Origin: an uncultured Collinsella sp.
Lineage (GTDB): Bacteria; Actinomycetota; Coriobacteriia; Coriobacteriales; Coriobacteriaceae
Direction of reading: 5' to 3'
DNA: 21,161 nt
Assembly: GCA_937981515.1 (NCBI GenBank)
Contig: CALJNY010000004.1
Location: forward strand, 1 to 21,161
The stretch's first letter is position 1. Every line of letters starts with the position of its first letter. The notes beneath the pieces are model-generated. The model saw only the letters and a program-made list of their open reading frames with translations, was not told the origin of the DNA and made no database searches. Made by a program: the position numbers and the translations under genes. Below, in pieces: positions 15,223 through 21,161 of this stretch.

Positions 15223-15735
15223 ATGATTAAGCCAAGGAGCGCTATTGCTCGAATCGGAGTCGGCTTGGCGATTGTTGCGGGCTTGTCGATGGGTGCACCT
15301 GCCGCATCATTTGCTCAAGAGGAGTTCGACACTTCCCAGGTTTCGAGCATTTCGCAAAGCGCAGATGCTGGAATTGCCACATGTAAGAACAACAAGGATA
15401 CAGATTTCGCTTTTCAATGTTCTGGCACGAGCGCAACTGGCTATCGCTCGAAGCACGACTCATCTTCAGTTTACATTTGGATTATGGGCTATTCGGGAAA
15501 GCCGTTACGTTTGTACGTGGACGGTGCCTATGACAATAGAGGAACGGGCAACATGAATTGCACGCAGGGCGTGTATCGCTCCAACCATGAGCATGAATGG
15601 GAGATATACAACCTCGTCCGTGAGAACAAACGCAGTCATGCTCGTCTGACCGCATGGGCCGAGTCCGGATACGGCACGGTCTATGGAAAGTGGAGCCCCG
15701 ATTGCTGGGGCCATTTTAACAAACTTCCCTCCTAG
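15223..15735 (+). CDS. Secreted small four-cysteine protein, possibly DUF2712- or bacteriocin-like
   Basis: This is a 170-residue precursor. A typical signal peptide is visible: basic start MIKPR, hydrophobic core IGVGLAIVAGLSMGAPAA, and likely cleavage after SFA (residue 31). The mature part of about 139 residues has four cysteines (54, 66, 113, 161), enough for two disulfides, a polar and aromatic-rich middle, and an ending with GKWSPDCWG. The overall pattern (DTDFAF near the mature start, serine/tyrosine-rich strand region, GxWSPD near the end) reminds me of the DUF2712 family of small secreted proteins encoded beside ABC transporters, and loosely of lactococcin-972-type bacteriocins. Neither is certain. 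The ATG at 15223 follows GGAGAAGG; the TTG at 15211 is less likely. GC content is low (24 of 60 bases in 15361-15420), unlike the flanking operon. Two permeases and an ATPase follow. Confidence 0.8.
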   Translation: MIKPRSAIARIGVGLAIVAGLSMGAPAASFAQEEFDTSQVSSISQSADAGIATCKNNKDTDFAFQCSGTSATGYRSKHDSSSVYIWIMGYSGKPLRLYVDGAYDNRGTGNMNCTQGVYRSNHEHEWEIYNLVRENKRSHARLTAWAESGYGTVYGKWSPDCWGHFNKLPS

Positions 15736-15791
15736 CCAATCCTCAGCTTCTTGTTGTGATTAGGGCCGGGGCGAAGGGAGGATGATGACAG

Positions 15792-16673
15792 TTGAATAGA
15801 AATCTAATACGGCACGAGCTGTCCAAGATATTTGGCAATCCTATATTTGCGTTGGCTCTTATTTTGGCGACTGCCATTTCGATGGCAGCTGCCATCGAGG
15901 CGTGGTGGGCACTCGAGGCCGAGCGCAAGCAGCTGTTATCTTTTGGCTACGGCATTGGTCTGCAGTCTCAGACATACCTCGGCCAAACGCGTGAAAGTAG
16001 CTTTGGTAACTGGATCGTTGTGAGCGCGAACGCGCCGTTGCTAGCGTCGGTGTTTTTCTATGCGCTGCCGTTGCTTGCCATGTTGGCCGGGTCGTGGTCA
16101 TGCCTGTCCGAGCGTTTGAGCGGTTACGAGGCGCAGGTCTGCACGCGTGTTTCTAGAAATGCATATGTGAACGTGAAGATGCTGTCTGCTTTCCTCTCTG
16201 CGTTTGCGGTCACGGCTATTCCGCTACTCGTGAACTTTCTGATTGTCTCCATGCTGTTTCCCGCGTATCTCCCCCGGGTCGACGAATCGACTTACGTCGG
16301 ACTCTATCTGCATAGCTATTTTTCTGGTCTGTTTTATTCCCGGCCTCTGTTATACGTGCTGGTTTATACGCTGTTCGATGCGGTGGCGCTGGGGGTTCTA
16401 TCCATGGCCGTGACCGGTCTGTCGGTTGTGTTTCGCAGCAGAATCAAGGCGATGGTCGTTCCATATCTGATTATGGTTGCATGGCACTTTGTTAACGATT
16501 GGATTTTTAGCGTCCTTTCATGCGTCGGCTTTAACTGCAACATTCTTAACAGCATCAGGTCGGAATCACTAAATAACTGGCCCGACATTCGAGCAGGGTT
16601 TGCAGAAATCATTTTGCTGTTCGTCTTTTCTTTGATTTCCGCGAGATTCTTAAAAAGACGCGAGGTGGTCTGA
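15792..16673 (+). CDS. ABC-2-type permease subunit 1 (LanE/G-like)
   Basis: This 293-residue protein has about six membrane helices (roughly 17-36, 77-100, 130-158, 185-213, 222-240, 268-287) and no other domain, the form of ABC-2 permeases used in lantibiotic immunity and bacitracin export. Its start MNRNLIRHELSKIFGNPIFAL, an amphipathic basic segment before the first helix, is typical. The start codon is a TTG at 15792 with GGGAGG 10 bp upstream. Two out-of-frame ATGs at 15782 and 15785 open a five-codon frame ending inside this start region. No terminator separates it from the secreted-protein gene 56 bp upstream, and its stop overlaps the next permease by one base. Confidence 0.78.
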   Translation: MNRNLIRHELSKIFGNPIFALALILATAISMAAAIEAWWALEAERKQLLSFGYGIGLQSQTYLGQTRESSFGNWIVVSANAPLLASVFFYALPLLAMLAGSWSCLSERLSGYEAQVCTRVSRNAYVNVKMLSAFLSAFAVTAIPLLVNFLIVSMLFPAYLPRVDESTYVGLYLHSYFSGLFYSRPLLYVLVYTLFDAVALGVLSMAVTGLSVVFRSRIKAMVVPYLIMVAWHFVNDWIFSVLSCVGFNCNILNSIRSESLNNWPDIRAGFAEIILLFVFSLISARFLKRREVV

Positions 16674-17509
16674 TGCTGTTTAGGCTGGTCGCCGCGGACC
16701 TGAGGACCGTTTTGAAGAAGAACATCCTTACTTTTATTGCAATTGCGGCAGTGACCGTTGCGAACTTGGTGTACGCCTACGGATTGTCTTCTGTGTATGG
16801 GGTCAGGACGGATACTTTGGGGTTTGCGGATAATCTTGCGCTCGTGTTTGCCGGATCTGCTCCGTTTGAGCCTAGGCCCGGGGTCATGTTTGTGCCTCCG
16901 TTAGGGTGGCTATTCCTCATTCTGCTTATTCTCTATACAACACTCGATTATCCGACCGAATCGTTGCACGGGCTTGGTTTGCAAGCACTTGTTCGATGCC
17001 GGGCAAGAACCCTTTGGTGGGCCTCGCGTTTTATCTTGGTGGCGGCGGTAACGGCATTTTCGCTGCTCGTGGTGGTTTGCTCTGTTGTGATTTGGAGCTT
17101 GGTGGTGAGCTCCTCGTTCAGCGCGGTCATTCATGGCGAGTCGCTTCAGCTGGCTAATTTGGCGCCGTGGTTTCTCAAAGCTGGCGAGGCGGATGCGCTG
17201 CCGTTTTTCACAGGTCTCTTTTTTGCTTTCGAGGCGCTTGCGTTTGCGCAGGCAGTGATTGGCTTTGTACTTGGGCCGTCGGTCTCGTTTGTGGTTTTAA
17301 TGAGCTACCTGATCTGCTCGGCATATGCACGACATTGGGCGCTATTGGGTAACGCCTTGATGCTGTTGCGCTGGGGCGGAATTGTCAAAGAGGGAATCGC
17401 GGCGGGCTCGAGCGTCTTGTCATCAATTGGGCTTATGTCGTTATGTCTATCGCTGGGTGGACTGTGGTTTCGAAGGGCCGACCTTATAGAAAAGGGGGAC
17501 AAGATATGA
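16673..17509 (+). CDS. ABC-2-type permease subunit 2 (LanE/G-like)
   Basis: This 278-residue protein has about six hydrophobic helices (roughly 18-38, 75-90, 117-145, 178-200, 203-225, 250-268). It has the same design as the preceding permease but little visible sequence similarity to it. Paired, non-identical permeases beside one ATPase are the hallmark of LanFEG-type transporters, which expel antimicrobial peptides from the membrane. Start and stop codons are both coupled: the ATG at 16673 overlaps the previous TGA by one base, and the TGA at 17507-17509 overlaps the ATPase ATG. The charged, short cytoplasmic C-terminus ends EKGDKI. Substrate is unknown; the adjacent secreted protein is the obvious candidate. 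Confidence 0.75.
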   Translation: MLFRLVAADLRTVLKKNILTFIAIAAVTVANLVYAYGLSSVYGVRTDTLGFADNLALVFAGSAPFEPRPGVMFVPPLGWLFLILLILYTTLDYPTESLHGLGLQALVRCRARTLWWASRFILVAAVTAFSLLVVVCSVVIWSLVVSSSFSAVIHGESLQLANLAPWFLKAGEADALPFFTGLFFAFEALAFAQAVIGFVLGPSVSFVVLMSYLICSAYARHWALLGNALMLLRWGGIVKEGIAAGSSVLSSIGLMSLCLSLGGLWFRRADLIEKGDKI

Positions 17510-18150
17510 GCGTGATCGTTAGGGACGTATCGAAGCGCATGGGCAAAAACGATGTTCTGCGCAACGTGTCCATCGAGGTTGACCCTGGGACTGTGGTTGG
17601 GCTTCAGGGGATAAACGGTTCGGGTAAGACCATGCTTATGCGAGCGGTCTGCGGATTGATCAAGCCTACCGAAGGCGAAATCTCTATCGATGGCCAAAGG
17701 CTTGGGGTGGACATCTCGTTCCCGCCGAGTCTGGGGATGTTGATCGAGGCGCCTTCCTTTTTGGGATATCTGTCTGGCTACGATAATTTGGAGCTCATCG
17801 CTCAGATCAAGGGCGTTGCCACCCCCGAGGACATTCGCTCTGCCCTGCGGCTCGTGGGGCTCGATGCAGACGAAAAAAAGAAGTTCCGAGCATACTCGCT
17901 TGGGATGAAGCAACGTCTGGGGATAGCTGCGGCAATTATGGAAAAGCCGAAGCTACTTGTTCTCGATGAGCCAACAAATGCCCTCGACGAAGCGGGCGTG
18001 GAAATACTCAAGCGCGTTGTGGCGATGGCGGCATCAACGGGTCGCGAGGTTATTCTGTCCAGCCATGACGGAGAGGTGCTCGAGGAGCTGGCCGATCGGG
18101 TTTACTGCATGCGCGACGGTGCCGTTGTGAAAGTTCGGGAAAGGTCGTGA
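17506..18150 (+). CDS. ABC transporter ATPase, BcrA/LanF type with E-loop
   Basis: This 214-residue ATPase drives the two preceding permeases. Motifs are Walker A GINGSGKT (35-42), signature SLGMKQR (131-137), Walker B LLVLDEP (150-156) and the switch His187 in SSHD. Where most ABC ATPases have a Q-loop glutamine, this one has Glu81 in MLIEAP, the E-loop known from lantibiotic-immunity ATPases such as NukF and related BcrA-type proteins. At 214 residues it is short, lacking the C-terminal extension seen in many drug exporters. GGGGGA 6 bp before the ATG supports the start, and an earlier in-frame start at 17443 lies inside the permease gene. ATGA and GTGA overlaps link it to both neighbours. 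Confidence 0.93.
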   Translation: MSVIVRDVSKRMGKNDVLRNVSIEVDPGTVVGLQGINGSGKTMLMRAVCGLIKPTEGEISIDGQRLGVDISFPPSLGMLIEAPSFLGYLSGYDNLELIAQIKGVATPEDIRSALRLVGLDADEKKKFRAYSLGMKQRLGIAAAIMEKPKLLVLDEPTNALDEAGVEILKRVVAMAASTGREVILSSHDGEVLEELADRVYCMRDGAVVKVRERS

Positions 18151-18815
18151 GCGCGATGAAGAAGACCCTGTGGACAAGAAGGGCGGTGCTTGCTCTTTTC
18201 GGCTGTGCTGCTACCGGCCTTGCGGGCATGAGGGTGAGCGTCGTTAACGGGAACCGGACGGTCATTCCTGAGAAATATTATGCGGAGGGCGAATGGCTCT
18301 CGATGGATGGGGCGTTTCTGGGTTCGAAGGATGTGGCGACTGACGGGTATTCGTTTTGCATAGACGGGGCAGAGCTGCTCACGCCGCGTGAGTATCTCAA
18401 GCGTGCGCATGATGTTTATTCAAAATATGGCATCGTGGATACGAAAACGAAATTGAAGGACGCCGACATCACGTGTGTTATCGCCGTAAAGATGCGTGTC
18501 AGGAATAAGGACAATGTCGAAGGCGGAATCAAAACGTATGTTTGGCATTTGGTGCCGGAGTCTGCGCCAAACTATGACTTTGTGGTCAATACCGATCTGA
18601 TAACGCAGGCAATGCCGGCTCTGGGCGGTTCTGCTGCGTTTGCTGTACAGGTTGGGGCGGAGAACGAGTTGCTCGTCCCATTCATGATGCAAAACACCAA
18701 CGACTATTTCGAAGGTTACGAGACCGTCCGTTTTGAGAAGGCTTTTCCTGGGACTTATACGATGAAGATGACCGATCTGCCAGAGAGAAGGCTCTTAAGG
18801 TTTGAAGTGAAGTAA
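18147..18815 (+). CDS. Exported or membrane-anchored protein of unknown function
   Basis: This 222-residue protein has a basic N-terminus (KKTLWTRR) and a hydrophobic stretch AVLALFGCAATGLAGM, followed by a soluble, mixed alpha/beta-looking region. Cys20 sits in LFGC, a poor lipobox, so lipid anchoring is uncertain; an uncleaved anchor is also possible. The mature part contains GYSFCIDGAELLTPREYLKRA. It reminds me of DUF5027/DUF5028-type proteins found beside small ABC transporters in Firmicutes, but that is from memory and weak. The GTG start overlaps the ATPase stop (GTGA); an ATG at 18156 is an alternative. Its place at the end of the transporter operon suggests a substrate-binding or immunity role outside the membrane, like LanI proteins, without sequence proof. 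No clear terminator is seen in 18816-18918. Confidence 0.75.
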   Translation: MSAMKKTLWTRRAVLALFGCAATGLAGMRVSVVNGNRTVIPEKYYAEGEWLSMDGAFLGSKDVATDGYSFCIDGAELLTPREYLKRAHDVYSKYGIVDTKTKLKDADITCVIAVKMRVRNKDNVEGGIKTYVWHLVPESAPNYDFVVNTDLITQAMPALGGSAAFAVQVGAENELLVPFMMQNTNDYFEGYETVRFEKAFPGTYTMKMTDLPERRLLRFEVK

Positions 18816-18918
18816 CTCGAGAGCTAGGCAAAATGGGTCCATCGGTGGCACTCGCGCTCGATCCCAGGCGTCCTGGCCCGGAATGACGCGGGGCGAGGCG
18901 TCTTCGGTGTCGGCTGGC

Positions 18919-19632
18919 CTACCGCTTCTTCTTGTTCTTCTGCTTGCGCTGCTTGCCCTTGGTCTCCTGGGGCTTGTCGCCCTGCTTGGCTTCGGCAGCG
19001 GCCTTTTCGGCCTTCATCTTCTTGCGTTTGGTCTCGATGCGCAGCTTTTTGTTGATGCGGGCCTTGAGGAAGGGACCGAACTGCTCGGCATCGCCACGGA
19101 CGAAGGTGTCCTTGGGGATCGTCACGCCCTGGTCGGCGAACATGGCCACAAAGATGCGCTCGCCGTCGAGTACGTGGTCGAGTTTTTCAAACGGGAAGAA
19201 CTGTGACTTGCCGCTCTTGCCCCAAACCATCAGGCCGTCCTCGTTGGCGGCGACGCGGCGATAGCGGCCACCCATGGACTCGTCGGCCTCGACGGCGTCG
19301 ATAAAGTCGCGGGCTAGCGTGTGGTGCAGGTTCTTGCTCCACCAGGCCAAAAAGGCGCCGAACACGATCAGCACGACGCCGAACTTGATCCAGCTGCCGC
19401 CGGCCACCAGCATGCCGATGCCGATGAGCGCGGCAATCGCGGCGGCGACGTACAGGGAGCCACGGCGCCTGGGCGAGGCGACCAGGCGGGCGAAGTCGGT
19501 GACCAGGTCGTTTTCGTACTGGTACTCGTTGAGGTACAGGATGCCGTCGTCGGCTGCGGCCTGCTCCTCGAGCGCGACCTCGACCTGGTCGGCTGCTTCG
19601 GAGGGAACGAGGTTGCTCTCTGCGTCTGCCAT
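18919..19632 (-). CDS. YcxB-like two-helix membrane protein with Lys-rich tail
   Basis: This 237-residue protein has an acidic N-terminus (1-50), two adjacent membrane helices (about 58-79 and 81-99), a cytoplasmic domain (about 105-195) resembling the YcxB-like family (DGLMVWGKSGKSQFFPFEKLDHV), and a very basic coiled tail ending KGKQRKQKNKKKR. Function is unknown; the domain is a PH-like fold in related proteins. The start ATG at 19632 has AAAGAG and GGAG upstream. It is transcribed alone, converging with the exported-protein gene and diverging from dnaX. The 103-bp gap after its stop contains no strong hairpin. The tail may bind nucleic acid or membrane lipids, which is inference. Confidence 0.75.
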   Translation of the reverse strand: MADAESNLVPSEAADQVEVALEEQAAADDGILYLNEYQYENDLVTDFARLVASPRRRGSLYVAAAIAALIGIGMLVAGGSWIKFGVVLIVFGAFLAWWSKNLHHTLARDFIDAVEADESMGGRYRRVAANEDGLMVWGKSGKSQFFPFEKLDHVLDGERIFVAMFADQGVTIPKDTFVRGDAEQFGPFLKARINKKLRIETKRKKMKAEKAAAEAKQGDKPQETKGKQRKQKNKKKR

Positions 19633-19671
19633 GCTCTTTAGACTCCTATCGCGGCGGGCTCGCCGTACGGG

Positions 19672-19679
19672 TTATTATG
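19672..19679. promoter_or_regulatory. Possible divergent -10 region between the YcxB-like gene and dnaX
   Basis: The AT-rich core TTATTATG gives TATTAT on the plus strand (19673-19678) and CATAAT on the minus strand (19679-19674), both 5 of 6 matches to -10 boxes. No -35 box is convincing in either direction. The 115-bp gap (19633-19747) otherwise shows only a weak GC hairpin around 19690-19716. Confidence 0.3.
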
Positions 19680-19747
19680 AATGCAGTATGCCGTGCGACC
19701 GCATGGCCGTCGCGGCAACAAGTCTCAGTATACCCGGGGGAGCACCC

Positions 19748-21161
19748 ATGGAATCGTTGTACCGAAAGTATCGCCCGCTCACCTTCGACTCCGTGGTGGG
19801 CCAGCAGCATATCGTCTCGACGCTCGAACACGCCATCACCGAGGGGCGCCTGTCCCACGCGTACCTATTCTGCGGACCGCGCGGCACGGGCAAGACCACT
19901 ATGGCGCGCATTCTGGCCAAGGCGCTGCTGTGCCGCAATGCCGAGGCGGCGCGCGTCGAGGGTGCAAGCGGCTGCATGCCCGACGGTACTTGCGAGGAGT
20001 GCGAGCTCATCGCCGAGGGCAACCACCCGGATGTCTACGAGCTCGATGCCGCAAGCCGTACCGGCGTGGACAACGTGCGCGAGGAGATCATCAACTCCGT
20101 CAACTTTGCCCCAGTGCGCGGCAAGTACAAGATTTATATCATCGACGAGGTCCACATGCTCACGACGGCGGCGTTCAACGCGCTGCTCAAGACGCTTGAG
20201 GAGCCGCCGGCACACGTGATCTTTGTGCTGTGCACCACCGACCCGCAAAAGATTCTGGAGACCATCCTCTCGCGCTGCCAGCGTTTCGATTTCCATCGCA
20301 TCGGCAACGAGGATATCGAGTATCGCCTGGCATACGTGTGCGAGCAGGAGGGCTTCGATTACGACGACGAGGCGCTGGCTATCGTGGCGCGCCATGCCAA
20401 GGGCGGCATGCGCGACGCGCTGTCCACGCTGGAGCAGCTGAGCGTCTTTGGCAACGGTTCTGTGCATGCGGACGACGCCCGCTCGCTTTTGGGCGAGGTT
20501 TCGGACCAGATCCTGGGCGAGTTTTCCCGCGCCATTGCCGATCGCGATGTTGCCGAGCTCTATGGACTGATTCGTGTGCAGGTCGAGGAGGGCAATGACC
20601 TGCTTGAGCTGACGCGCGACCTGGTGGCGCATGTGCGTGACGTGTACGTTGCCTGCGTTGCCGGTGCCCGTGCCGAGCTGTTTGAGGGCGGCTCGGAGCA
20701 GGCCGAGGCGCTTGCTGCCGAGGCCGCTGCCTTTGGCGAGCATCCTGCCGACCGCCTGGCCCGCGTGCTGACGGTGCTCGACGATGCCGCACTGGAGATG
20801 AGGGGCGCGAGCGACGTGCGCCTGGTGCTCGAGATTGCCTGCACGCGTCTGGCGCGTCCCGAGGCTGATTTAACGATTGAGGCATTGGCCGAGCGCGTGG
20901 CGCGTCTGGAGGCCATGGTTGCCAACGGCGCCGTGCCGGCGAGCGTGGCTGCTGCTCAGGCCGCCGCGCCTGCAGCATCCGTACCCGCTGCTGCCCAGCA
21001 GCCGACGCTCATTTCGGGCGCTCGTGCTGCTGCTCCGGCGGCATCCGCTGCCCCTGCTGCTACGTCCGCGCGCCAGGGTGGCATGCCTTGGGACCGCGGC
21101 GCTGCTGTTCCGACTGCCCAGCCTGCGCCCCGTTCTGCGTCCGTGTCAGCCTCCAAGCCTG
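19748..21161 (+). CDS. dnaX: DNA polymerase III subunit gamma/tau, 3' end outside window
   Basis: The first 471 codons of the clamp-loader ATPase subunit are present; the gene runs off the window. It begins MESLYRKYRPLTFDSVVGQQ, a classic DnaX start. Walker A GPRGTGKTT is at 43-51, four zinc-module cysteines at 62, 76, 82 and 85, Walker B with DEVH near 129-136, VLCTTDPQKI as sensor 1, and LSRCQRF (SRC motif). The AAA+ and collar domains reach about residue 395, followed by a linker rich in Ala, Pro and Ser. GGGGGAG 5 bp before the ATG supports the start. It loads the sliding clamp and binds the polymerase core. It is divergent from the YcxB-like gene. Whether gamma and tau are both made cannot be judged because the end is missing. 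Confidence 0.97.
   Translation, partial: MESLYRKYRPLTFDSVVGQQHIVSTLEHAITEGRLSHAYLFCGPRGTGKTTMARILAKALLCRNAEAARVEGASGCMPDGTCEECELIAEGNHPDVYELDAASRTGVDNVREEIINSVNFAPVRGKYKIYIIDEVHMLTTAAFNALLKTLEEPPAHVIFVLCTTDPQKILETILSRCQRFDFHRIGNEDIEYRLAYVCEQEGFDYDDEALAIVARHAKGGMRDALSTLEQLSVFGNGSVHADDARSLLGEVSDQILGEFSRAIADRDVAELYGLIRVQVEEGNDLLELTRDLVAHVRDVYVACVAGARAELFEGGSEQAEALAAEAAAFGEHPADRLARVLTVLDDAALEMRGASDVRLVLEIACTRLARPEADLTIEALAERVARLEAMVANGAVPASVAAAQAAAPAASVPAAAQQPTLISGARAAAPAASAAPAATSARQGGMPWDRGAAVPTAQPAPRSASVSASKP

Noticed and set aside
18816..18918. Terminator between the convergent exported-protein and YcxB-like genes
   Set aside because: Only a 5-bp GCGTC/GACGC pairing without a T-run is visible.
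19748..21161. Programmed frameshift site in dnaX
   Set aside because: No A-rich slippery heptamer is seen in the part present, and the 3' end of the gene lies outside the window.

Overview
The window looks like a chromosomal segment of a high-GC Gram-positive gut actinobacterium, most probably class Coriobacteriia and Collinsella-like. That is an inference from three things: a mannose-type PTS operon with a DUF956 gene, an actinobacterial pknB/pstP/rodA/fha cell-wall signalling operon, and a membrane-embedded LuxR-type regulator of the kind expanded in Coriobacteriia. Most genes are GC-rich; the stretch from about 12.9 to 18.8 kb is clearly poorer in G+C.

Layout. (1) 1-1557: the end of a mannose-family PTS IIC gene, a complete IID gene and a DUF956 (ManO-like) gene. 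(2) 1565-2221: a large inverted repeat, tRNA-Arg(CCU) with a terminator, a 49-residue Arg-rich membrane protein starting with TTG, and a structured intergenic region. (3) 2299-12640, minus strand: a six-gene operon that reads, in transcription order, multi-pass Ser/Thr kinase, FhaA, FhaB, PP2C phosphatase, a single-polypeptide RodA/FtsW-penicillin-binding-protein fusion, and a PASTA kinase of the PknB type. The genes overlap or nearly touch except before pknB (132 bp). The order parallels the mycobacterial fhaA-fhaB-pstP-rodA-pbpA-pknA-pknB cluster, but rodA and pbpA are fused, pknA is absent from its usual place, and a different kinase with about ten membrane helices heads the operon. (4) 12691-12829: five copies of a 15-bp REP-like motif in alternating orientation. 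(5) 12972-18815, plus strand: a lower-GC locus with a 713-residue regulator built as two tandem 8-helix-plus-LuxR-HTH halves, a small secreted four-cysteine protein, two ABC-2-type permeases, an ABC ATPase with a LanF-like E-loop, and an exported protein of unknown function. The last four are joined by overlapping stop and start codons. (6) 18919-19632, minus strand: a YcxB-like two-helix protein. (7) From 19748: dnaX, which runs off the end of the window.

How it works together. The minus-strand operon should tie muropeptide sensing (PASTA domains), reversible Ser/Thr phosphorylation (two kinases, one phosphatase), phosphopeptide reading (two FHA proteins) and septal or lateral peptidoglycan synthesis (SEDS glycosyltransferase plus transpeptidase). 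The plus-strand locus looks like a regulated secreted-peptide module with a dedicated lantibiotic-immunity-type ABC transporter. It is the best candidate here for an undescribed system: either a bacteriocin-like effector with self-protection, or a peptide-sensing and detoxification cassette.
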